Assembly (NCBI GenBank): GCA_002505765.1
Contig: DAVZ01000003.1
Span: 1-5,087 of the forward strand
From: Methanobacterium sp. UBA176
GTDB taxonomy: Archaea; Methanobacteriota; Methanobacteria; Methanobacteriales; Methanobacteriaceae
Length of the DNA stretch: 5,087 nucleotides
Direction of reading: 5' to 3'
The stretch's first letter is position 1; each line of letters starts with the position of its first letter. Made by a program: the position numbers and the translations under genes. Shown here piece by piece: positions 1-5,087 of this stretch. Under the pieces are notes generated by a model. That model saw only the letters and a list, made by a program, of their open reading frames with translations, searched no databases and was not told the DNA's origin.

Positions 1-126
1 AAATATATAACTAATATTTACGGGGTTGTAAAGTTATTGGGGTTGAGCAGATTTGTTGAAATATTTTTGACTTGATATGTCTACTGAAAACAATAATTAA
101 CGAATATGAAATATTGACTCCAGCAT

Positions 127-172
127 GTGAAAATCAGGGATTTTTCACTGTGAAAAATTGAAAATTTTTCAA
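127..172. repeat. Cluster of overlapping inverted repeats
   Basis: Several palindromes share arms here. GTGAAAATC (127-135) can pair with the GA-T5-CAC block at 139-148, with one bulged T and an AGG loop. ATTTTTCAC (140-148) pairs perfectly with GTGAAAAAT (150-158) across a single base. TTGAAAA (158-164) pairs with TTTTCAA (166-172), and GAAAAA (152-157) could instead pair with TTTTTC (165-170). The arms compete, so not all of these structures can form together. The cluster lies downstream of the leftward gene that ends at 211. It could be a transcription-end structure, or an array of GTGAAAA/TTTTCAC half-sites for a DNA-binding protein. The repeats are seen directly; the role is not known. 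Confidence 0.7.
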
Positions 173-199
173 CACCCGTTAACCTTACAGTCCATTATT

Positions 200-208
200 A
201 AAAAAAAA
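200..208 (-). terminator. Oligo-T terminator of the membrane-protein gene
   Basis: On the minus strand a run of nine T residues begins two bases after the TAA stop of the gene ending at 211. Archaeal RNA polymerase can terminate at oligo-T tracts without a hairpin, so this is a good intrinsic terminator candidate. The inverted repeats at 127-172 lie further downstream and may act as a back-up. Confidence 0.6.
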
Positions 209-210
209 CT

Positions 211-1293
211 TTAAACCCTTCTTCTAATGGTAACTGCATGTGCCATTACCAGGGCAGAAAGGAGGATATATGCCAGCATAGCAGAACCATTGAATGATCT
301 GTTAAAAACAAAAAGACCTATTATAGTTTGGGTAATGAATGCTGTCAATGCTCCGATTAAGAGTGCCTCTTTTCCAAGATACATCCTGCTTCCATTTTTT
401 CTTTTACTTCTGTATTTTTTTAGTATGAAAAATCCGGTGGAAATAACAATGAGCGACCATATTAAAAATGCTATAAGAACCCCATATCCAAAATCAAATG
501 ATATACCGTATATTCCCGGGAGCATGTAATCAACGTAATCCTTTTTAGTAACCAATACACCGTAAAACAGAGGAAAAGGGAGAGTTAAAGCATGTATCAT
601 ATTCATGGGCAATGATATATATCCTTCTGAACTTCCAATGCATTGAGAAGCCCAGAAACATGAGCCCTGAACATGTCCCCAGATAAGAGAATTCTTTAAA
701 ACCATTGTTAGGCTGGGTAGTGAAAATTCTTCAATTCTGGTTATTCTTAAAAGCGGACTTAAAACAGGCGCATTAAAAATTTTTGATAATCCCTCTAAAA
801 TTCCAAATCCTGCGATTCCTGCAACGATAACAGTTAAAACTGTTTTTGGCGTTAATCTGGAGCTTCTTTTAAAGCTCTTAGACATTATATATGTTCCTAT
901 TATCCATCCTAAAAACCAGAGGATTAAAAATGATCTGTGCATTAATCCTCCAGCAATAGCTATTACAGCAAAAAGAATCAATGCCATGGCCTTAATGGAG
1001 TTTGATCTGATATCAACTTCACTTAAAAGACTTGCTGATGCAGTAAGGGTTACCCAGCCAAAAAGAGCTATAGAACCAAATGGATGAGTAAATTCATGAT
1101 GAGATACAAAAGGAAGGAAAAGAAATGTAGCATCCAATCCAAAAACAACAGCAAGAAGCACTGTCAATACCAGTGCTACAAAGAGAACCATACTCAATGG
1201 GATTGATAGAACATTGAAAAATAACATGACTCCAAGATGTATAATTACTGCAAATTCTAGTATTAACTGAAGATGATTTTCTGCCAGTATCAT
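211..1293 (-). CDS. Multi-pass membrane protein of unknown function
   Basis: This is a 360-residue, very hydrophobic protein that I do not recognise. About ten membrane segments are visible, roughly at residues 8-30, 31-52, 72-91, 100-118, 121-137, 150-170, 229-248, 264-292, 308-331 and 337-356. A basic loop lies at 292-303 (KKYRSKRKNGSR) and a basic tail (IRRRV) ends the protein. Residues 66-70 read HEFTH, which fits the HExxH zinc-protease pattern, but it lies just before a Pro and near the end of a loop, so a catalytic role is unproven. The loop at residues 207-218 contains a Gly-His pair and two Cys (212 and 218). The ATG at 1293 is preceded by AGTGAT, a partial match to the archaeal ribosome binding site. 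A TATA box at 1351-1364 and an oligo-T run after the stop suggest a single-gene transcript. The reading frame is convincing; the function is unknown. Confidence 0.85.
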   Translation of the reverse strand: MILAENHLQLILEFAVIIHLGVMLFFNVLSIPLSMVLFVALVLTVLLAVVFGLDATFLFLPFVSHHEFTHPFGSIALFGWVTLTASASLLSEVDIRSNSIKAMALILFAVIAIAGGLMHRSFLILWFLGWIIGTYIMSKSFKRSSRLTPKTVLTVIVAGIAGFGILEGLSKIFNAPVLSPLLRITRIEEFSLPSLTMVLKNSLIWGHVQGSCFWASQCIGSSEGYISLPMNMIHALTLPFPLFYGVLVTKKDYVDYMLPGIYGISFDFGYGVLIAFLIWSLIVISTGFFILKKYRSKRKNGSRMYLGKEALLIGALTAFITQTIIGLFVFNRSFNGSAMLAYILLSALVMAHAVTIRRRV

Positions 1294-1350
1294 TTTATCA
1301 CTGAATAGTTGTCTTTTGATGAGGAGCTATTTGAATACAGTTGTTTTTAG

Positions 1351-1364
1351 TATAATATAACTTT
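1351..1364 (-). promoter_or_regulatory. TATA/BRE promoter of the membrane-protein gene
   Basis: Read on the minus strand this is AAAG followed by TTATATTATA, a good archaeal BRE plus TATA box. The expected start of transcription, about 25 bases downstream, falls near 1327 and leaves a leader of roughly 35 bases before the ATG at 1293. It lies in the 115-base gap after the DUF1002 gene and supports independent transcription of the membrane-protein gene. Confidence 0.55.
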
Positions 1365-1408
1365 AACTTTATAATTTAATTAAATTTGAATTATTGTATC
1401 CATAGTTC

Positions 1409-2272
1409 TTACTGTCCGGTTATCAGATTTTTGATGTTATCGAATATCATCTGCAAATAAATCAATATCTGATCTAAAATTCCTGATTGATCAACCTGGC
1501 CTGTTAAATTATTTAACTGCTGCTTAAATCCCTCCAGATCTCCCTGAACTTTTAATGAGTTTGCAATTGCATCTGCAATTTGCTGTGCCTGAGCTTCAGT
1601 TAGATTAATGTTTAAATTGGCCGCTATGTTAATTACAATTACTTTAATTTGAGCTGAATCCTGTATATTCTGTTTTTGAGCCTCATTTTTTACCTGTTCA
1701 AATAAATCAGCTATTTTATCAGGATTTTGTCCTGTCTGATTGGCTATCTTTGTTCCTGTATACAATTCTTCTGTTGCTGCTTTTTTAACAGTTTCAGGAA
1801 TATTAACACCTACTGCAATTTCATAAGACTTCAAAACTCCAGTTAGGGCTGCCTCACCTGAAGATTGAACCGGTGAAGTAACCACCACGTAACCTTTGTC
1901 AATACCAGATGAGTTAAGGGCGTTTGCATACATTTTTGGAGTTACAACCCTAACTTTACTTTTGTCTACTATGACCTTAATTCCATCTGTATAATCTAAA
2001 TCAACCATAGCGCAAGAGTATATCTGATTAGAAGAATATATCCTTCCTGTAATGTCTTTAGAAATTTTGTTAACTTCTGATGCGGTTACAAGTTTTTTTG
2101 TAGCATCCGAAATTTTTTTATCTGTTTTAGATTGGAAATAGTCCATTACAGAGCTCTTCCACATAGAATTATCATTGGTTGTCTCTCCAATAGTTATTGC
2201 AAATCCTGATGCTCCATAAATTGGGCTTAAAGCCATCAATATAATAAAAATTCCAATCATGAGCTTTTTCAT
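1409..2272 (-). CDS. Secreted DUF1002 family protein
   Basis: This 287-residue protein has an N-terminal signal peptide (KK, a hydrophobic core at residues 4-18, likely cleavage after the small residues near 20-25). There is no lipobox cysteine, so it is probably exported or held by an uncleaved anchor. The middle matches the DUF1002 family: an early ITIGETT strand (26-32), then IYSCAMVD (84-91), VRVVTPKMYANAL (107-119), VVVTSPVQSSGEAALTGVLKSYE (129-151). DUF1002 proteins are known mainly from Firmicutes and methanogens and have no established biochemical role. Residues 185-287 are helix-prone and Gln/Asn-rich and end in an amphipathic stretch (265-285), which could oligomerise or touch the membrane. 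The ATG at 2272 follows GGGGTGG (2279-2285), a usable ribosome binding site. The gene follows taw1 by 54 bases but has its own TATA box. The family call is from motif recall; function is unknown. Confidence 0.87.
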   Translation of the reverse strand: MKKLMIGIFIILMALSPIYGASGFAITIGETTNDNSMWKSSVMDYFQSKTDKKISDATKKLVTASEVNKISKDITGRIYSSNQIYSCAMVDLDYTDGIKVIVDKSKVRVVTPKMYANALNSSGIDKGYVVVTSPVQSSGEAALTGVLKSYEIAVGVNIPETVKKAATEELYTGTKIANQTGQNPDKIADLFEQVKNEAQKQNIQDSAQIKVIVINIAANLNINLTEAQAQQIADAIANSLKVQGDLEGFKQQLNNLTGQVDQSGILDQILIYLQMIFDNIKNLITGQ

Positions 2273-2317
2273 TTAAAACCACCCCACTAATTATCTATTA
2301 TTGAATATTTAGTTTAT

Positions 2318-2325
2318 GTATATAA
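2318..2325 (-). promoter_or_regulatory. TATA box of the DUF1002 gene
   Basis: The minus strand reads TTATATAC just after the taw1 stop codon. A start about 25 bases downstream would fall near 2294, giving a leader of about 20 bases that retains the GGGGTGG ribosome binding site. This argues that the DUF1002 gene is transcribed separately from taw1, although read-through is not excluded because no clear terminator lies between them. Confidence 0.45.
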
Positions 2326-2326
2326 T

Positions 2327-3241
2327 TTATGCCAAAAGTACAACCCTGCTCTCATAAGCTTTATCTTTTATTTTTAAATCACATTTTTCTGCAATAAGCG
2401 CTGCAAAATCATAAATTTCCTGATTTGAGGGCATGTTTTCCCATTTTAACCTTCTTCTTGAATCACCAACGTACATATATGCCTTGACCTCAACGTAATC
2501 AGGGTTGGTTTTTTCTATTATATCGGCATATTCCCCTGCTTTTTGCATATTATATCCTTTAACGCATGTCATTCTTATTACAGACCTGCATTTAAAACTT
2601 GAAAGTAAATCAAGACTCTTATTTAATTTATTCCATCCATCATCTACTTGAGGAATGCATAATTTCTCAAATATTTTTTTATTGGGAGCGTCGAGAGATA
2701 CATAAAGCTGTGTAGGCTCTTCTTTAAGATTTTCCAGTTTCCAGGGATCCATTCCATTGGTTACTAAAAAAGTTGTAAAGTCTCTTCTGTGAAACTCTTC
2801 AATTAAGTTATCAATTTTTGGATAGAGCATTGGCTCTCCGGCAAGGGAGATTGCAGCGTGTTTTGGGTCCTGGGACTCATCAAGCTTCTTCTTATTGGCT
2901 TTATCATTCCCAAAAAAGCCACAGAGCAGATTTCTCTGTGCAGCAATACTACCATCTATTATTTCTCCAGGATCATCCATCTTACCTTTCCATTCAGTGT
3001 CAGTAACTGAAACGTCTCTCCAGCAGAATAAACACTTTTGATGGCAAAATGGGATACTGGGAGACATTTGCAGGCATCTATGGCTTTCTATACCATAAAA
3101 TTTCTGTTTATAGCACACACCTTCATCAAGTATGCTTTTTTTGGTCCAGTGGCATATTTTAGCCGCAGCATGCCTGTGATTACCCACAAATCTGTATCCA
3201 ATTTTCTGGAGCTTTTCCATATTTTCTTTTGAAAGTGACAT
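2327..3241 (-). CDS. taw1: tRNA 4-demethylwyosine synthase (TYW1/Taw1), radical SAM
   Basis: Taw1 is a cytoplasmic radical SAM enzyme that condenses N1-methylguanosine at position 37 of tRNA-Phe with carbons from pyruvate, forming the tricyclic 4-demethylwyosine base; this is the committed step of wyosine synthesis, which stabilises codon reading. The 304-residue protein has the full archaeal architecture. Cys66, Cys70 and Cys73 form the CxxxCxxC radical SAM cluster site (CHQKCLFC). Cys30, Cys43 and Cys56 have the 13-residue spacing expected for the second iron-sulfur cluster. Lys45, two residues after Cys43, sits where the family lysine proposed to hold pyruvate is expected. SLAGEP (132-137), TNG (161-163) and SLDAP (182-186) are core radical SAM motifs, and the wyosine-domain signature around NMPSNQEIYDFA lies at 269-280. 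Length is close to the roughly 310 residues of archaeal homologues, with no flavodoxin domain as in eukaryotic TYW1. The ATG at 3241 has a weak AAGGAT upstream. Confidence 0.96.
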   Translation of the reverse strand: MSLSKENMEKLQKIGYRFVGNHRHAAAKICHWTKKSILDEGVCYKQKFYGIESHRCLQMSPSIPFCHQKCLFCWRDVSVTDTEWKGKMDDPGEIIDGSIAAQRNLLCGFFGNDKANKKKLDESQDPKHAAISLAGEPMLYPKIDNLIEEFHRRDFTTFLVTNGMDPWKLENLKEEPTQLYVSLDAPNKKIFEKLCIPQVDDGWNKLNKSLDLLSSFKCRSVIRMTCVKGYNMQKAGEYADIIEKTNPDYVEVKAYMYVGDSRRRLKWENMPSNQEIYDFAALIAEKCDLKIKDKAYESRVVLLA

Positions 3242-3270
3242 TTTAGTATCCTTTTAAATTTTTGATTTCA

Positions 3271-3280
3271 TAATATATTT
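3271..3280 (-). promoter_or_regulatory. Possible TATA box of taw1
   Basis: The minus strand reads AAATATATTA about 30 bases upstream of the taw1 ATG. It would place transcription initiation near 3250, giving a leader under 10 bases that cuts into the weak AAGGAT site (3248-3253). A second AT-rich candidate around 3318-3330 would give a longer leader. The choice between them cannot be made from sequence alone. Confidence 0.35.
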
Positions 3281-3453
3281 TGAAATTTAACAAAATCATA
3301 ACGATAAAAAATACTGGTAATATTATTTAATCACCAAACTTTCTATATATCTTTTTCTTTCCAGTATAACAATTTATATGTTCACTTTTGCATTTAAGCT
3401 ATTTTCAGGTGATAAATTTCAAAGATTTAAAATAAAAATAATCAATATGTGAT

Positions 3454-3565
3454 TATATGCGTTTCCATAAACTCAGTAAAACAATTATGAAAGTAAATTT
3501 ATATTAAAAAATCTCTTATAAAAAATTCAATACGTTTATATATGCATTTCCATAAACTCAGTAAA
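3454..3565 (+). repeat. Paired 27-base direct repeat upstream of tupA
   Basis: Positions 3454-3480 and 3539-3565 are identical except for one base (G at 3461, A at 3546), 85 bases apart start to start. The shared core contains TTTCCATAAACTCAGTAAA. Weaker similarity continues a few bases further. The second copy begins within the tupA TATA box and runs to about the expected transcription start, so a protein bound there would block RNA polymerase. The first copy could support cooperative binding. An oxyanion-responsive regulator (ModE- or TunR-like) is a reasonable guess, but the sequence does not match a consensus I can state with confidence. Confidence 0.75.
3535..3542 (+). promoter_or_regulatory. 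TATA box of tupA
   Basis: TTTATATA is a strong archaeal TATA element. Initiation about 25 bases downstream falls near 3565, leaving a leader of about 20 bases that contains the GGAGGT ribosome binding site. The box is overlapped by the downstream copy of the direct repeat, and by GTTTAT (3534-3539), which forms an inverted repeat with ATAAAC (3552-3557). Confidence 0.65.
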
Positions 3566-3574
3566 GAAATGATT

Positions 3575-3580
3575 GGAGGT
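3575..3580 (+). promoter_or_regulatory. Ribosome binding site that sets the tupA start
   Basis: GGAGGT is complementary to the archaeal 16S rRNA 3' end and lies four bases before the ATG at 3585. It overlaps the alternative in-frame TTG at 3573, so that upstream codon cannot use it and the ATG at 3585 is the preferred start. Confidence 0.75.
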
Positions 3581-3584
3581 AAAC

Positions 3585-4640
3585 ATGAAGGATAAAATGA
3601 CAGTGATAATCACTGTTTTAATAGTACTTATTGCAGGAATAGGAGTCTATGCAGATACATTTCTAAACAGTTCTAGACTCGGTTCTGATAAACCTGTATT
3701 TAGAGAAGTGGTTCTAAATAATCCTACAGGTACCGGGAACAATAGCTCTGATAAATCAAAGCTTGGAACCGGAAATATAACTGGAAATATAATCAAGACA
3801 GGGAACAGTAATAAACCAGGGCTTGGAACTGGAAATACAAACCAGACAGGGACCAGTAATAATACCAACGTTCCAAAAAGAACCCTTAAAATTTCTACTA
3901 CAACCAGTTTATATGATACAGGACTTTTAAATGAGGTAGAAAGTGCATTTGAGAAAAAATATCCTGTAGATGTGCATATCATATCAGGAGGTACGGGTAT
4001 AGCTATAGGGTACGGTGAAAGAGGGGACGTGGATCTTCTACTTGTCCACGATAAAACAAGGGAAACCAATTTTGTTAACCAAGGTTTTGGTACAAGGCGT
4101 ACAGAATTTGCATACAATTACTTCTGGATAGTGGGCCCAGCAGACGACCCTGCAGGTATTAAGGGTTTAAACGCTGCATCAGGGTTTAAAAAAATAGCTG
4201 AAGAAGGTCAGGTCAACCCTGATCAGGTTAAATTCGTATCCCGTGGTGATACATCAGGTACACATAGTAGGGAAATAAGAATATGGGGACTTGCTGGAGT
4301 AAACCATACCAGTATTAGAAATGCCACATGGTACAGAGAAAGCGGCACAGGTATGGGAACTACTTTAACAATAGCAGATAATCTAAAAGCGTACACTTTA
4401 ACTGATTCAGGGACATTCCTTGCATTTAAAGAAAAAATTAAATTAATGGAAATAACAACAACAGGAAGCGAATTACTGAATGTGTACACTGCAATACCGG
4501 TGAATCCACAAAAACACCCAAATACTAATATTGAAGACGCTGAAAATTTCGTTAGCTTCCTGATATCCACTCAAGGACAGGGAATAATTGGTAACTTCGG
4601 TAAAGCCAAGTTTGGAGAACCCCTTTTTGTACCCATGTAA
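3585..4640 (+). CDS. tupA: Tungstate-binding protein TupA (ABC-type, extracellular)
   Basis: TupA captures tungstate outside the cell and passes it to a membrane permease; in methanogens tungsten supplies the cofactor of formylmethanofuran and formate dehydrogenases. The protein is 351 residues from the ATG at 3585. Residues 1-23 are a signal or anchor helix ending VYA; there is no cysteine in the protein, so no lipobox. Residues 42-99 are a Gly/Thr/Asn-rich linker. The binding domain (100-351) shows TupA hallmarks: TTTS (105-108), SGGTG (134-138), GDVDLLLVHD (147-156), FVSRGDTSGTH (217-227), WYRESGTGMG (249-258) and LTDSGTF (272-278). The Thr/Ser and the SRGD arginine are expected to contact the oxyanion. 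It is longer than typical bacterial TupA because of the linker. Regulation is suggested by the repeat over its promoter. A molybdate or mixed specificity cannot be excluded. The permease and ATPase genes are not in the window. Confidence 0.9.
   Translation: MKDKMTVIITVLIVLIAGIGVYADTFLNSSRLGSDKPVFREVVLNNPTGTGNNSSDKSKLGTGNITGNIIKTGNSNKPGLGTGNTNQTGTSNNTNVPKRTLKISTTTSLYDTGLLNEVESAFEKKYPVDVHIISGGTGIAIGYGERGDVDLLLVHDKTRETNFVNQGFGTRRTEFAYNYFWIVGPADDPAGIKGLNAASGFKKIAEEGQVNPDQVKFVSRGDTSGTHSREIRIWGLAGVNHTSIRNATWYRESGTGMGTTLTIADNLKAYTLTDSGTFLAFKEKIKLMEITTTGSELLNVYTAIPVNPQKHPNTNIEDAENFVSFLISTQGQGIIGNFGKAKFGEPLFVPM
3761..3868 (+). repeat. Degenerate coding repeats in the tupA linker
   Basis: A unit beginning GCTTGGAAC starts at 3761 and again 60 bases later at 3821, and both units contain GACAGGGA followed by CAGTAAT. 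The first unit is 12 bases longer because it carries a tandem near-duplicate (GGAAATATAACT at 3771-3782, then GGAAATATAATC at 3783-3794). A weaker related stretch lies just upstream (about 3726-3760). The encoded protein repeats LGTGN and TGN. All length changes are multiples of three, so the frame is kept. This suggests linker growth by slippage or unequal recombination. Confidence 0.7.
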
Positions 4641-4657
4641 TCTGCTATGTACAATTA

Positions 4658-4685
4658 GGAGTAACATCTCCATTTTTTCTATTTT
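4658..4685 (+). terminator. Likely terminator downstream of tupA
   Basis: A short inverted repeat GGAG (4658-4661) and CTCC (4668-4671), with a 6-base loop, is followed by a T-rich tract (4673-4685) containing T6 and T4 runs. The stem is only four pairs, but oligo-T alone can stop archaeal polymerase. It lies 17 bases after the tupA stop and may separate tupA from the next gene or only reduce read-through. Confidence 0.5.
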
Positions 4686-4812
4686 GAAACCTTTAAACAA
4701 GAAATGTTTCGGCATAATTGATTTTTTGGCTTCAGATGGCTTAAAGAGCAAATTTTAAAATTAATTATTTACCAATATTAATAGACGAAAATGTAAAATT
4801 TAGTTGATTATT

Positions 4813-5087
4813 ATGTTAGAGTTATTATGGCAACTGGGAATATTATCTGCAGTTTTAGTGTTCGGATTAAAAATAGGGCTTGCAATGGGATTTGCTGGGC
4901 TTTCAAAGAAAGCATCTGGAATAATAGCAGCAAATTATGGGGCAGGGATATTCATCCTAACTTTTCTAATCTCAAGACACGTAGATATAGCATATAAATC
5001 AGTGTCTGAATATAGTTTTGTTATATTCATAACCATTGCACTTATAATTATCTATACAGGCCTCTACACCATTAGAGAATGGAAGGT
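4813..5087 (+). CDS. DUF2162-like predicted transporter, 5' part (runs off window)
   Basis: The frame from ATG 4813 stays open for 91 codons to the window edge, so only the N-terminus is seen. It shows a first membrane segment (about residues 5-29) with the pattern LVFGLKIGLAMGFAGLSKK, a second (about 35-54) and a third (about 66-84). The FGLK-GL-GFAGL-KK arrangement resembles the DUF2162 family of predicted membrane transporters common in methanogens; this is recognised from memory and not verified. The start is uncertain: no good ribosome binding site precedes the ATG, and an in-frame TTG at 4804 is also possible before a stop at 4801-4803. The gene follows tupA on the same strand after 172 bases with a probable terminator between. 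Its position suggests a possible role in metal oxyanion transport, which is only an inference. Confidence 0.65.
   Translation, partial: MLELLWQLGILSAVLVFGLKIGLAMGFAGLSKKASGIIAANYGAGIFILTFLISRHVDIAYKSVSEYSFVIFITIALIIIYTGLYTIREWK

Larger units (their letters stand above)
1..210. other. Left-edge non-coding stretch
   Basis: I see no supported gene in this AT-rich stretch. All three minus-strand frames contain stops close to the left edge. On the plus strand, only frame 1 is open from the edge, for 24 codons to a TGA at 73-75; that is too short to distinguish a gene tail from chance. The right part holds overlapping inverted repeats (127-172) and an oligo-A run (200-208) that reads as oligo-T just after the leftward membrane-protein gene. 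Confidence 0.6.
3242..3584. other. Divergent taw1-tupA intergenic region
   Basis: This 343-base, very AT-rich spacer separates the oppositely oriented taw1 and tupA genes and contains no convincing gene. On the taw1 side it holds an AT-rich TATA candidate (3271-3280). On the tupA side it holds a direct repeat (3454-3480 and 3539-3565), a TATA box (3535-3542) and a ribosome binding site (3575-3580). In the middle, ATACTGG (3311-3317) and CCAGTAT (3361-3367) form a 7-base inverted repeat with a 43-base spacer, of uncertain meaning. The length is more than two core promoters need, which fits additional regulation, probably of tupA. Confidence 0.7.

Noticed and set aside
1..75. Open plus-strand frame from the left edge to a TGA at 73-75, as the tail of a gene
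   Set aside because: Only 24 codons with no recognisable sequence; such open stretches arise often by chance.
227..529. 100-codon plus-strand open frame inside the membrane-protein gene
   Set aside because: Antisense to a long hydrophobic protein with a promoter and terminator; no ribosome binding site.
2311..2325. CATAAACT on the minus strand near the DUF1002 TATA box as a third copy of the tupA repeat
   Set aside because: Only eight bases match in AT-rich DNA, and the rest of the 27-base element is missing.
2818..3232. Two short plus-strand open frames inside taw1
   Set aside because: They lie antisense to the conserved cysteine and GEP motifs of taw1 and show no protein family signal.
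3293..3305. CATAACGAT-like string as a ModE half-site upstream of taw1
   Set aside because: Only one half-site is visible, it lies far from tupA, and the archaeal consensus is not certain enough to claim it.
3573..3584. TTG at 3573 as the tupA start
   Set aside because: It overlaps the GGAGGT ribosome binding site, which serves the ATG at 3585; the four extra residues add nothing to the signal sequence.
3647..4117. Long minus-strand open frame inside tupA
   Set aside because: It is antisense to a well-supported gene; its Pro/Val-rich translation mirrors the Gly/Thr-rich tupA linker, and it has no family features.
4223..4751. Two minus-strand open frames over the tupA 3' end
   Set aside because: They overlap the conserved TupA binding domain and the terminator region, and lack recognisable domains.
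1..5087. CRISPR array, tRNA or rRNA genes, insertion sequence
   Set aside because: No regularly spaced repeats, cloverleaf-like stretches, rRNA signatures, transposase or terminal inverted repeats were seen.

Overview
The window looks like a piece of a methanogenic euryarchaeon chromosome, most likely a Methanobacterium-type organism. The reasons are an archaeal-type wyosine enzyme (Taw1/TYW1), TATA-box promoters instead of bacterial -35/-10 elements, AT-rich spacers, a GGAGGT ribosome binding site, and a tungstate-binding protein, since tungsten is used by methanogen formylmethanofuran and formate dehydrogenases. The genus is inferred from general features and was not checked by any search.

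Layout, left to right. Positions 1-210 carry no convincing gene but hold a compact set of overlapping inverted repeats (127-172) and an oligo-T terminator for the next gene. Three genes then run leftward (minus strand): an unrecognised multi-pass membrane protein (211-1293), a secreted DUF1002 protein (1409-2272), and the tRNA wyosine synthase taw1 (2327-3241). Each has its own plausible TATA box, so they look like separately transcribed neighbours and not a tight operon. A 343-base AT-rich divergent spacer (3242-3584) separates taw1 from the rightward genes. Two genes run rightward: tupA, a tungstate-binding protein (3585-4640), and the start of a small membrane protein resembling the DUF2162 family of predicted transporters (4813 to the window edge).

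The most interesting part is the tupA locus. A 27-base direct repeat with one mismatch lies twice upstream, 85 bases apart; the second copy runs from the TATA box to the expected transcription start, as a repressor operator would. The protein has an unusual Gly/Thr/Asn-rich linker, packed with N-glycosylation sequons and built from internally duplicated DNA, between its membrane-proximal N-terminus and its binding domain. It is followed by a possible DUF2162 membrane partner instead of an immediately recognisable ABC permease. Together this suggests a regulated tungstate uptake unit with a surface-adapted binding protein. No wholly new system is evident; the remaining genes are mostly known or conserved-hypothetical families.
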